The notes beneath the pieces were generated by a model. That model searched no databases, was not told the origin of the DNA, and saw only the letters and a list, made by a program, of their open reading frames with translations. From positions 5,636,514-5,700,513 of the forward strand of contig NC_018396.1 in the NCBI RefSeq assembly GCF_000208865.1: 64,000 nucleotides of DNA, given 5' to 3'. This DNA is from Neospora caninum Liverpool (Eukaryota; Apicomplexa; Conoidasida; Eucoccidiorida; Sarcocystidae). The translations under genes were made by a program, and so were the position numbers. Shown here one piece after another: positions 12,151-23,290 of the stretch (its first letter is position 1; each line of letters begins with the position of its first letter).

Positions 12151-13894
12151 TCAGACGTACTTGCGGAGATACTGGTCAATTCCCGTGAAAGCCACTGCGG
12201 AAGCAAAGAGACGAGACGTTTGCAGCAGAGAAGAACACAGGCGCGAGAAGTGGAAGAGAGACGCATGGACAGAGTTGGGAGCGAGGGAACAAGAACGGCA
12301 AGACAGGACGCGAAGAGAGCGTCTCCAGCAGGTTGCCGTCTCTCCACTCCGGCGAGCGAAGACCGCGACTGGCGGGGAGGAAAAAGAGTGAGAAAACTCT
12401 GCTCGGCTTCCCTCTCTAGAAACACGCAGAGAGCCGCAAAGCAGGAAGATCAACTACGGAAGGAAGACACAAGGAACAAGCTGAAGAGAGGCAACCCCAT
12501 ACACTTTCTACGCGCAGGACACTCGGCGACGCAGACCCCGGGACGCAAAAGAGACTGTGTGGAAGATGATGTCCTCGGCACCGTGAAAAGGTTGGAAAGA
12601 AGACAACGCACCAACGCGACCAAGCAACAGCGGGGGATTCAGCAGAAAGGGGGAAAACTTACGAGAGGCTGTGGCCGCGTACGCGCCCAAGACCTTCCAG
12701 GACGCCAGGGATTTGTACAGCGCGCCAGCAGCAGCACCGGCGATCGGAGCATTGGTCGGTTCGTCTTCGCGGAACAGGCCGAGGAGGTTGTTGAAGCAGC
12801 AGTAGAAAAGAGCTGCGAATTCCGACACGCACGAGAGAGATCTTTTTCACAAAGTCGACTAGCGGAGAGAAGACAGGGCTGACGCGACTGTGCTCTTTTT
12901 TTTGGAGAAACACCTCTTCGGGTTTGAAGATTTCTGTTCTCGTTTCGGAGAAGACCGCCCGCCATTCTTGCTCCTCTTTCTCGTTTCATTTTCTCTGTTT
13001 TGCGCTCTTTTAGGACTTGTCCGTTCGCTTCTTCGAGAGCGGTGCTTACTGATCGTCCCGAGTTGGGCGCCTGTCTTTGGGGCGTGTTCGCTGCAGCCGT
13101 TGAGGATTGCGTTGATGCGCAGGCGAGCGGTAGCGCCTCCTCGCTTCAGACCGACGCCGAATCCATACAGGCCACCGAGACTCAGACCTAAAAGGGGCGA
13201 GAAAACACGAAAACCGAGTGTCTGAGAGCAACGAGAAAGAACGGGTGTCAGAGGAAAACGCGAAGGAAAGGGCGAGAAAGAAGAGGCAGAGGAGACATGG
13301 GCGACACGAGGAGAGGAAGGGAGGGTGAAAACGGGTGGAGAAAGCCACGAAGAGGAGAGGAAGAGATCGACAGGCGAGGAACAGCAGGTAAACGGGGAAG
13401 GCCAGGAAGAGACAGAGACAAGACAGGAGAGGGTAAAAGTGAGGAATCGAAGAGAGCCACCAGAGAGAAAAGCAAGACAGGTGCCGAGGAGCCCTCCAAC
13501 CTCGGATCCTTCGCAAAATCTTGCAGAAACTGCGTCTCACGACCACGACGGAGAGCAGAAAATCGGTTAGAGCAGAACCCAGGTTGCCACACTTGGCGAG
13601 AGAGGCCAGCTTTGCGCGTCTCGTTTGCCGTTCGGCCGCTGCAGATTTCGTCTCACCAGCCGCGTAAGAGATGCCGGCGGAGTAGGTGATTTTGTCTCCG
13701 AACTGCTTTCCATATCCGTTGAGGTAGAGGTCTCCGGCGAGTTTCGCAGGGTGCGAGGAGAGAGAGAGAGACGGCTGGGTCGCGTAGAGCGAAGGCGAGA
13801 GAGAGGAAGACGGAGACAGGGGCGACGAGAGAATCGACAGATTCGGGTTCACGCCGCCCGTGCGCAAATAATCGTCATCGACTGGAGCAGCCAT
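12151..13894 (-). CDS. TIM23: TIM23-like mitochondrial inner-membrane import channel subunit
   Basis: Four exons on the minus strand: 13657-13894, 13050-13187, 12663-12812 and 12151-12194. Each is bounded by GT/AG and the phases agree, giving 189 residues. In this family the protein forms the core of the TIM23 presequence translocase. The variable N-terminal arm is residues 1-70. Exon 2 begins the Tim17/22/23 fold with a glycine-zipper helix (LSLGGLYGFGVGLKRGG) followed by the characteristic TARLRINAILN loop. Exon 3 carries a second helix (LFYCCFNNLLGLF) and the conserved AGAAAGALYKS helix. The 44-nt last exon ends in GIDQYLRKYV. The order and spacing of helices and the RLRIN motif favour Tim23 over Tim17 or Tim22. 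The start is the only ATG that gives this frame ahead of the first donor. The gene is head-to-head with the RabGGTase alpha gene. Confidence 0.9.
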
Positions 13895-14099
13895 CCTGGC
13901 AAGGAGAGAACAGGAGGCGAGGAAAAATGCAGAAAAGAGAGACGCGACGCGAGAAAAAGGGGAGACACGCGCCCGCTAGGCCTTCTCAGAGTGTAGGGAG
14001 ACACCGGAGACTATCAAAGCAGAAGCCCGGCCGTCTTCAATTTGCACCGTCTCGCGGTCGCTGATGCGACACTCAGGGCAGTTTTTGTTCTCGCGCGAG

Positions 14100-14473
14100 A
14101 AGGCGAGAAAGAGAAGAGAAGGCGAGAAAGAGAAGAGAAGGCGAGAAAGAGAAGAGAAGGGGGGAAAGAGAAGAGAAGGCGAGAAAGAGAAGAGAAGGGG
14201 GGAAAGAGAAGAGAAGTGGGGAAAGAGAAGAGAAGGGGGGAAAGAGAAGAGAAGGCGAGAAAGAGAAGAGAAGGGGGGAAAGAGAAGAGAAGGCGAGAAA
14301 GAGAAGAGAAGGCGAGAAAGAGAAGAGAAGGGGGGAAAGAGAAGAGAAGGCGAGAAAGAGAAGAGAAGGGGGGAAAGAGAAGAGAAGGGGGGAAAGAGAA
14401 GAGAAGGCGAGAAAGAGAAGAGAAGGCGAGAAAGAGAAGAGAAGGCGAGAAAGAGAAGAGAAGGGGGGAAAGA
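14100..14473. repeat. 19-bp GA-rich minisatellite, about 20 copies
   Basis: Tandem 19-bp units of the form AAGGCGAGAAAGAGAAGAG. They alternate irregularly between a GGCGAG version and a GGGGGG version, with one GTGGGG unit. The rest of each unit is nearly invariant, and purines are almost entirely on the plus strand. Confidence 0.93.
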
Positions 14474-15564
14474 GGTCACGAAACGAAAAGTTGCAGTGGA
14501 GGCGAAGAGAGGAACGGACAGGAAAAGCAGAGAGAGGACGAGGGGAGAAAGTCGTTCGGAAGGTCTCGACAGACGGCTCTCCACAACGCCCAAGCTCTCT
14601 TCACAACGGTCCTCGAGGGGACAAGGAAGTAGGGAGCGAAGACTGGATAGCCGCGACAAGTCATAGGCGAGATTCGATGCAAAGAACACGTTCTCCTCCA
14701 CTGCGACACGACGAGGAAGAGGCTGCGGCGAAAAGCGGAGAGATGTGCTCGGGAGGCGAGAGGCGGAAACAAACCGGCTGTCAAAACGGCGCGATGCGAG
14801 AAAGACAGCCGAGGCCTAGGGGAGCATCCAGCGAGATGTTTGAACGCTTGGACGGCTCTTCTTCAAGAGAATTTCTTCAACGCCCAAACGCGAACGGAAG
14901 CGGAGCGTTTGTAAAGGCGGGAGCGAGACAAGACACACGAGGTCGCCGCGAGAGAGAACAGGCGAGAGGACGAAAACGAAAAGAGATCTCGGAAAGGAAA
15001 GCAGAGACAAAAACGCAGCCTGGAAGGAGAGAGACCAGTTTTGAAAAGAAGTGGCGACAGCGTTGACTCCCAGAGAAAGCGAGGAAGGGACGCGTGCGGG
15101 GAGAGACGTCGCATCTTTTTTCCAGGCGTGCGCATGCGCCACGATGCATGCGTCGGACCCTGGCTGGTCGGTGTCTCGGTCTCTTCCGCTTGTGTTCCGT
15201 GTCTTCTTTGCTTTTTGTTCTTTGGCGGGCCCTCAGCGTTCCGTTTGTCTCGCCGCTTTCGAGCGGGATGTGTACGACTTTTCCTTTTTTTTGTGCATCT
15301 GCGGTCTTCTCGTCGCCCGCCTCTTGACCCTCCAGCGATCGCACATCTGGCCGCTCGGGAGTCGGCGGAAGGGAACTGCAGAAAGATCTTCTCCGCCACA
15401 GACGCTCACACCTTTTTGCCTTTTCCGTTTTTTCGTCTTTCCGTCTCGAATCTGCCCGAATCCCCTGCGGCTCAGCACGACGCGTCCAGCTGGGCCCCGC
15501 CGCTCTCGACCCCGCCGCTCGCGACTGTCTCTTCTCTTCACTCGCGTGTTTGCGGAAAAAGAGT

Positions 15565-15695
15565 GGCTAAATTAATAGAAGCCATTCTTCAGCGTCTACT
15601 TTGATTTCCATTCTTTTCTACTCCACAAAAATTACAAAAAGTGGCTGTATGATTATAATTCATGAAATTAATTCCACGTCTACATTTTCAAGAAA
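15565..15695. other. AT-rich island in GC-rich intergenic DNA
   Basis: About 130 bp with many AATTAAT, ATTATAA and AAATTAC words, sharply unlike its GC/GA-rich flanks. No gene seen. Possibly an organellar DNA insert; see findings. Confidence 0.5.
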
Positions 15696-16064
15696 GTAAA
15701 GGCTCCAAAATCCCTCTGCGAGGCGACTTTCCTCCCCTTTCAATCTCCTGGAAGCCTCCACGACGAGAGAGAAAGCAGAGAGAGAGAAAGGAGAGAGAGA
15801 GAAAGGAGAGAGAGAGCGAAGGAGAGACTCCGAGAGGAAGACCGAGAAGGAAGAGAGAGAAGGGAGACAGAGAAGGAGTCCAGATTCTGAGATTTCCGTT
15901 TTCACTGAGGCGAGAGGAGAGAGAAAGGAGGCGACCAGAGAGCGGAGCGGGGCACTGGATCTCGCCAAACGCGAAGGAGGGAGGAGGCGGAGAGTCAACA
16001 CGGGGCAGAGGGGAGGCGATGCTCGACAGACTGGCGGACGTTTCTTTCAGTGATTTTTTCAAAA

Positions 16065-19000
16065 ATGCACGGCCGTCTCAAGAAAGCGGAGCATGCGCTC
16101 GGAGCAGCACAACAAGCAGAACAGCGAGAGAGAGTCAAGAAGGGCGTCTTTCTCTTTCGGCACTTGCTCGACCAAAAAAAGAAAAACTGCTTCACTCCAG
16201 AGAACTTTGGTTCTACCGGAAAGCTCCTAGAAGTGTCTCCTGAGATCGCTGTGCTCTGGGCATATCGGCGGGTCATGCTCAGCCACTTCGTCCAACTCTT
16301 GAAATCTCCGCCGTCGCCGACACCATCAACTTCCGTCTCCGCATCTTCTTCCTCTTCCTCTTCCTCCTCTTTTCCCTCTCCTTCTTCCTCCTTTGCTGTT
16401 TCCTCAGCAGGTGTCTCTGATGCGAGAGACGCGACGGCAGCCTGTCCGTCTACTTCAGACTCGCCTTCCACAGCGGAGACCGCCCTGTGTGTCCCGAAGG
16501 ATGGCGAGAAGACCCTGGTTTTGTTTGGCAGGAAATTCGATTTAGACGGAGATGGCCGAGCTGCGGAGCGCTTGCTGCTGAGAGAGGAACTCAAAGTAAC
16601 TCTCGAGGCGATAGGGAAGAAAAGTGCAAAGTCGTACTGCGTTTGGAGTCACCGAACGTGGACCCTCGGGCAACTGTTAGCCTCCTATCTGCATGCAGAT
16701 GTGGCGTCTTTGTCTCCTTCCTCGTCTTCCCTCTCTCCTTCTTCGTCTCTTGTCTCTCGGAGAGGTGGAGCGGAGAGGCAGGAGGGAGAACGAGATGTTC
16801 TGGGGTCGGAGGGTGAGCGAGCGGGAGACGGGGAGGGAAGGCTGGCGACAGGCGAAGAGCCGCGCCACGGATCGACAGAACCCGACTTCAGAGCGGCACT
16901 CGCCGTCCTCGACGAAGAAATCGAACACTGCAACACACTGCTTCTTCGGCGTGGCGAGGACGGCCGCAACTTCCACTGCTGGCAACACCGCTCGCAGATT
17001 GTCGCCTGGCGCGTCGCTGTCGAGGAGCTGCGCAAGCAGAGGACAGACAAGTCCCTGAGAGGAGAAACGGCTCGGCGAGAAGCTCTGGAGATGCACAGCG
17101 AAGAGAAGACGCAGAACGGGTTTGAGCACAGGAGTGCAGCCGCGGTCGGGGTCGAGAGCGCGACCGGCGAGATGAAGGAAGCGCCGACTTGGGCAGAGCG
17201 CCAGGGAGGCCTGGCGGCGCGGGAGGAGCAGAGAGGCGACGGGCCAGCGCAGGAAGGAGCAAGGGGAGCGCCAGGAACCAATGAAGGCGAAGAAGGAGAA
17301 AGCGCCAAACAGATTGCTGCGACACTGGAGTTGACCAAGGCCTTGATCGACAAAGACTTCAGCAACTACTCGGCGTGGGGGCGGAGAGTGGATGGCCTTG
17401 CGCCTGGCCTCGTCAACTGGGATGCAGAGCTCGACTGGATATGGCAGGTGCGGGAGGGGCGAAGCAAAAAGACAGGGGGGGGGGGGGGGAAGGCAAGAGA
17501 GAGAGAGTGCGGTTTCCAGTTTCGCAGAAGCGAGAAGACAAAAGAGGCAGTGGTCTTTCTCTCGCGGTCCAGTGCACGTCTCACCGCTGCTTTCCTTTTC
17601 GCTTTGTTTTCTCATGCTTTCTCTTCCCCGTTTTGCTCCTGTTCAGGGACTCTACACGGAGCCGGGAGACCAGGCCCTGTGGAAGGTGTACATGTCCCTC
17701 CTGGACTGCCACGTTTCGCGTTTGTCTCCTTCTCTCCTCGCGCTTTTCCCATTCCCGGCTTCTTCCTCGCCGTCTTGTCTCGCGCTGTGCTTCTGCTTTT
17801 CGACACCTTGTTCGATCGACGCCGCGCAGTCGCACTGTTCGCTCCTCTTTCCTGGCGACAGCGGACGCGACGCTGAGCCCGATGCAGGTATTACGCGAGG
17901 ACCGTAGACCAGAAGAGAAGACGCGCCACCAACTGTACACTGGCGCATGCACAGACGACCTGGCGATTCGCCTGCGAGTATCTGCCGAGGCGTGTGCGGT
18001 GTTAGACTCCTCCTCGGCAGCTCTCTCTGGGGGAGCACAGACCCGTGGAAGGGACGAAAGAGAAGATGAGAGGGAGAAGAGAGAGAGATGAGGAGAGAGA
18101 TCAGGAGAGAGATGAGGAGGGAAGAGAGAGAGGAGAGAGAGAGGAGAGAGAGAAGAGAGAGAGAGGAGAGAGAGAAGAGAGAGAGAGGAGAGAGAGAAGA
18201 GAGAGAGAAGAGAGAGAGGAAGAGAAGCAACAGAAAGGAGAAGGTAGAAAAGAGAGAAACGAGAGAGAAAAGAGGGGCAAGGGAATGAAAAGGAGCAGAA
18301 GAAGATTGAAATTGAAGAGGAAGAACACGAGCTAGGCGCGCAGCGGCGAAGAGAGGGCGACTCGAAGGATTTTACATCCACAAAGACAAACACACAAACA
18401 CACACGCCGCTATCGAATTGAGGGCGCGCGTCTCTGTTTTATCTCTTTTATTCCTGGTAACAGGCAACAGACTTCGAGGCGTCTGGAGACCCATGAATCC
18501 TCTCATGGCGGACATCACAGCCGGCGTCAACCCAACGTAAGTGTGCAGGAAATCGCCGGCACGTCTGCCGTCGCTCTTCCGCTTGTTGCCTTTTCCGGGT
18601 GTGCCTGTCCGTCTCCCCCAAATTTTAGATCGTTTTCCTCTGACTCTTGCCCGCCTTTTCGCCGTCTTCCTCTCATTGTCTCTTGCTTCATCTCTTCTGT
18701 CTCCTTCCGTGCCTCCTTGTCTCGTCGCCGGTGTCTGCTGCGTCGCATTTCTCTTCTTTCCGTGCTCCTGCGCTTTCGCCTGCTTGCACTCGTTTTGGAG
18801 TTCAAGCGTCGAGGGCCGCGGAACGCGTGACTGCTGGCGCTGCTTTCCTCCTGCGCCCGTCGACGTTCAGCATCCGAGACGGCGGTTCGCCTGCCATGAG
18901 CCCAGTCTGGGTCTTTGTCGCTCGCGCGCTTCCCGCGACCTCGACTCGTCCTGAAAACGAAGAGTCGCGAGAGGAAGAGGAAGATGCCTGCGTGGCGAAA

Positions 19001-20371
19001 AAGAGAAGAACAGACAGCGCGACGGAAGAACGATCGACGCTCGAGTTCCTCATCACCTTCTCGCGATTTGCTGGCGCCTTCGACGCCGAGGAACAGCGTG
19101 CGCAAGATCACCATCTTCTACGTCTTCCAGAAAGTGTGATGGCGCAAGTCCGGCTGGGTACCGTTTCTTCTCGAGACGCGGCTTCTTCCACTAGACCTTG
19201 CTGTCACTCTTCTGCCGCTAGCGTCCACACGGACAGCCACGAATTCCCGAAGCGTCGCATTCGCTTCCTTGTTGCGCCTCCTTCTTGTTCTTCCTCTTGT
19301 TCTTGTTCGTGCTGGCTCTCTTCAAGTGTTCCCTGCCGCCCGCCGTCTCCCTGGCGGGTGATCTCGCAGCGAATTGTTTCTTCTCTCTCTGGCCTCCGGC
19401 TGCACGACCCTCGAAGAGAGGAGCAAGAGAGTGAAGAAGAGACAAGACGGGAGAGGCTGGTGGAGAAAGAGATAGCGAAAATCGACGAGCTCCTTGAACT
19501 CGAGCCCTCGTGCAAACTGGCGATTGAAGCAAAGTAAGCGATGGCGCCTCGTGTGTCTCCTGTTTTCTAGATCTCGCGTGCGCCTTCTGGGACTTCTGGT
19601 CGCACCCTTGTTGCCGTCTCTTTTTCTTTTTGTGGATCGTCCTTCGCATCTGTGTCCGACGGTGACCTGCCGGCTTGCGCGACTCCCCGAAATTCTCGTC
19701 TTTATCTCGGCGAGCTCCACCTGCCTAGAGCTGTCTTTTCCCCCTTCGTTAAGCCGGCGTCTACGCGTGCTCTCTCTCCAGCAACAGAAAAACCAGGAAT
19801 GCTCGCCGCTGTGTGTCGTCGTCTCGCTGTCCGTTCTCGCTCTTGCCTTCGCTTCTTCCTCTTTCTCTCCTCTGGCTTCTCTTCTTCTCCTTTTCAGTCC
19901 TGCGTTGTTCTTTTTCCGCTGCATCTCGCTCGTCTTTCTTCCGTTTCTTAAAGATGCTCTCATGTACATACAGAGCATTTCACAACCGTTTGTGTTTTCG
20001 CCTTTCCGGTTTCTCCCCGCCTCAGGTGGCATCTGCTGAGAACCTTTAAGCCACGGACTTCTCTCGGCGAACAGGCGACTCTCTGCCGCGCGATGGCCCT
20101 TGTAGACCCTCGCCACAAACGCCTCCACGACGCTCGCCTTCTCCTCCTGGAAGTCCAGTAAGCCAAAGGCGAGCCTCTGAATCCCGAAACTTCAAACTCA
20201 TCCCCAGACCTTCAACACTTCGCTGCATCGAACCCCATCAAGCTACGCTTTCAAATCCGTGTTGACGTTTGCGTATCTATCCATCTATATATGTGTATAT
20301 CTATCTATATCTATATATCCGTCTGTCCATAGCTATCTGTCTATCTACCTATCTCCATGTATCTCCATCTG

Positions 20372-20416
<45 letters not shown>

Positions 20417-22922
20417 GTCTATCTACATGCAGATATACATATATACATATAAAGGCAAATACGAAGTACACATATATACACACACCGGCATACACACTTA
20501 TCAGCACTAACGTAGATGGCTGCGTGCATGTCAATATATATCATTGTCAAACATTTACATATGCATACATTTATATCCAAATATGAATATATATATATAT
20601 ATATATATATATGGGTCGTTGGTGGCGAGATGTAGTGTATCTTGCGACTCCTGATCAAGGACGCTTTTAAAACCCGCATGCATCTCCACCCCATCTCTCT
20701 TTCGTTCATAAATAGCTGTATGTATGCTTATGTGCCTGAGCGGGCACATGTCGGCGTAACGCGGGGTGGGAGAAAACGCCCGACTTCTGTGTGTCTATGT
20801 GCCACCGTGTGTAAGCATTCTCTCTCTGCTACTCTTGCGCACAACGCAAACTTCCACCTCCGCTGTTTCCCACGTCTTGTCCCTTTCTCAGACGGAAGGT
20901 TCTCTCTGGGGGTTTCTTCGAAAACCAGGCGTGTCATCGCCTCAAGAGCGACGCGCGCTCGGCGGCTTCGGCTCTCAGAGCGACTTCTTCCGACTCGGAA
21001 AAGGCCGAGAAACAGAGAGAGGGAGGAGAGGCAAAGGATCCAGAAGAGCGAGGAGAAGACAGCGGGCCTTGTGAGGAGCATCGATGTGCTCTCGACCTCA
21101 GTGCGATGGGGTTAGAGCGCCTGCCGTATCCTCTTCTCGCGGATATCGGAAGTAGACTGGATGTGCTGAACTTAAGTGGGAACCTCGTGGCTGATCTGTA
21201 AGTCTGTTTCCCCCTTCTTTTTTGCAGCTGACCTTTTCTCTTCTGTGTTTTTGCCTTTCCTCCTTCTCTTCTGGGCACGTTCTGAGTGTCTGGCCGTCCA
21301 TATCTCTGCGGCGGGCGCACGTTTGCTCTCGCTTCTCTTTGTTTCCGCAGACTGCTGTGGCGAAGACGTCGGGAGCGAAAACACGTTGTGGAGACTGACT
21401 GCCCCCCCCCCCCCCCACTTTGGGTGTCTCTGCGCTCCACGTTGCGGGGTCTTCTCTGGTTTTGTTTTTTCTCCTTTTTCGCCTCTGTGTGAGTCGTTTC
21501 GTGTGTCGCTCTTTCACCGGAGAGAGAGCAGGCAAGTGCGCCGCCCTCTCCGAAGCTCTTTGTGGTGCTAAACAGACCAGGGGTCGAGCATCCGTTTCCT
21601 TTCCTCTTGGCGGCTTACGGTTCCATCTCTGCGACGCTCGTTCATGCGTGGTCCGTCTGTGTTCTGCATATTCACGCAGCTTCTGGGCACACAGCCACAT
21701 CCCCTTCTTGCCGTATCTCCGAGTTCTCAACCTCAGAGAGAACAAGAAAATCACGCTTCTCTGCCCCGTTCTGCTGGCGATTGCCGACCTTCCGCGCCTC
21801 GAACAGTAAGCTGCGGAGCTGCAAGGCCTGCGCGAGGCGTGACGTCTCGAGTGCCTGGACATCCCGTTTTCGCTCGTGTTCCTAACGGCTTCTCTTTTCT
21901 CCGAATCTCTCTGCTCTTGTCTCACTTCTCTTAGTCCAGAGCAAAGCTGTTCCGCACTCTCTTCCCTTGTCGCTGTTCGCGCGACTTGCCCCCCTTTCCT
22001 CGTCGCTCCTCTTTCCCCTTCGTGTCTCCGCTCGCCTCGCTTTCTTCTTCCTTTCCGTCTCTCTCTCTTTCGGTCGATTTGTGCATGTGCGCATATCCAC
22101 TGTATATCTATACACGTCTTTACACCTTGCATGTGCATGTGCATTCATCTGGTGACCAGAGTGGACCTCGCGTACACCAATCTCCGACCAAGGCGCGAAC
22201 AGGAGAGCTCGCCAGCTTTTCAGCTGTACCGTCAACTTTTACTCCGGCATCAAGAATGCGCCAGCCGTTGCAAAGCGATGCGCGCGCAGCCCTCCTCAGA
22301 AGCAGACGAAATCGGGAGAGAAGACAGCGTGTGGATACCACTCCGACAGAGGAAGTAAGGCGACTGCCTCGTGGACACGAAAGAAAAAGACAGGTGCCCA
22401 TGTTGTGTCGCTCTTCGATACTCCACTTTCGTTCTCTCTTTCTCCTCTTCTCTTTTATTCCTTTGCTTCCGCGCCTTCTCCTCTTTCTCTTCTTCTCTGT
22501 GTCTCCCTCTGTAGTTCCCCCTCTCTAGTTCTCCACCTCCTCTCTCTGAGTCTTGCTTTCTTTCTTTTCTTCGCTCCCTCCCTTGTTCGCGTGTACAGTC
22601 GCTCCCTTTTACGCCTTACGCCTTCTCAACGGTCCCCGCGTATGTTCCTGTTTTTCTGTCCTCGTCGATCTGTCTCTTCCTCGTCTGTCTTCCCTCTTCT
22701 TTTTTCGACCTTCCTCTTCGGTTTTCCCTGCGGCTTTGCATGCTTTCCTCTGCTTTCGTGTCTTGAGTCTCTTTCAGCGGCGCCAGTTTGGACATTTCTG
22801 CGACGCCTCTTGCGGCGAGCGTGGCGCCTGGCGAGGTTTTGTGGAGTCTCTTTCGCGTGGAAAAACAGAGAATTGACGCAGACGGCAGAGAGGAAGAAAA
22901 GACTCTTCTTCTTTCTGTCTGA
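16065..22922 (+). CDS. RABGGTA: Rab geranylgeranyltransferase alpha subunit with C-terminal LRRs
   Basis: Exons inferred: 16065-17447, 17647-17887, 18464-18536, 18871-19533, 20026-20157, 20892-21197, 21695-21805, 22160-22354 and 22778-22922, in phase, about 1,082 residues. The MHGRLK start matches the family. With the beta subunit it would transfer geranylgeranyl groups to Rab C-terminal cysteines. PPTA repeats are seen near residues 60 (VLWAYRR), 190 (YCVWSHRTW), 305 (NFHCWQHRSQ), 437 (NYSAWGRR) and 465 (DQALWKVYM). A segment with IDELLELEPSCKL and DPRHKRLHDARLLLLE precedes leucine-rich repeats (LDVLNLSGN, LRVLNLREN, VDLAYTNL), an order like metazoan alpha subunits. Ser-rich and charged insertions separate the PPTA repeats. 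Weak points are the 3' part of exon 2, which may hide an intron from 17713, and the 3' end: without the last splice the protein stops at 22358. Confidence 0.85.
16690..16697. promoter_or_regulatory. TGCATGCA octamer within an exon
   Basis: A palindromic TGCATGCA inside RabGGTase alpha exon 1. This octamer is a known binding motif of several apicomplexan AP2 proteins. In an exon it may simply be coding sequence. Confidence 0.35.
17475..17489 (+). repeat. G15 homopolymer in RabGGTase alpha intron 1
   Basis: Fifteen consecutive G 28 bases after the exon 1 donor. A matching C15 run lies at 21402-21416 in a later intron of the same gene. Confidence 0.9.
18060..18300 (+). repeat. GAGAGA-rich simple sequence in RabGGTase alpha intron
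   Basis: Continuous GAGAG/GGAGAGA purine repeat in an intron of the RabGGTase alpha gene. Charged E/R-rich open frames over it are artefacts of the repeat. Confidence 0.85.
20371..20416 (+). repeat. (ATCT)n microsatellite
   Basis: Eleven or so perfect ATCT tetranucleotides inside the RabGGTase alpha intron 20158-20891, followed by a (TA)n tract at 20587-20612. Confidence 0.93.
21402..21416 (+). repeat. C15 homopolymer in RabGGTase alpha intron
   Basis: Fifteen consecutive C in the intron 21198-21694. Its length is likely polymorphic and prone to sequencing error. Confidence 0.9.
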
Positions 22923-23194
22923 GGGCGGGAGAGAGCGTCGACAGAAGACGGGGATTCAGAGACTGGAGAGAAAGATCAAGAGGAAGCGAAGACGTTCCTG
23001 TGGCGCTGTGCACGTAGCAGGCAAACCGGAAGAAAATGGAGAGAAAGAAAAGATGAGGAAGAGAGAGGGAATGCGGTCAGATGCTGTATGTGTTGCAGAA
23101 CAAGGATTTCGTTCTTCCTCTCTTCACCGTCTTCAACTGTGTAATAATCGCCTCTGTGCATATTTCTATATCTACACGTATGTCTATCTTGGAT

Positions 23195-23290
23195 AACTAT
23201 ACGTGTTTCTATAGGTTCGTCGCCGCAAATTTATCTAATAAATATTCATCAATATGTAGTGAAGCGGAGCTTCTTGTTTAAAATTTCAGA
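23195..23290. other. AT-rich island
   Basis: Roughly 95 bp rich in AATTTATC, AATAAATATTC and AAAATTT words, flanked by GC-richer DNA. No gene seen. Candidate organellar insert. Confidence 0.4.

Larger units (their letters stand above)
13895..16064. other. Divergent intergenic region (candidate bidirectional promoter)
   Basis: The 2.2 kb between the start codons of the TIM23-like gene (minus) and the RabGGTase alpha gene (plus). It must hold both promoters. It includes the GA minisatellite at 14100-14473, an AT-rich island near 15565-15695 and GA-rich simple sequence near 15765-15860. Open frames across the GA repeat are by-products of a repetitive purine tract. No TATA box or RNA gene was recognised. 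Confidence 0.6.

Noticed and set aside
14042..14701. Frames of about 200-240 codons rich in K/R/E (plus) or F/S/L (minus)
   Set aside because: They are translations of the 19-bp GA minisatellite; similar frames arise in any phase.
18537..18870. Earlier 5' border for RabGGTase alpha exon 4 (for example at 18814)
   Set aside because: The pyrimidine-rich stretch ending GTTCAG at 18870 is a better acceptor and keeps phase. The alternative adds unsupported residues.
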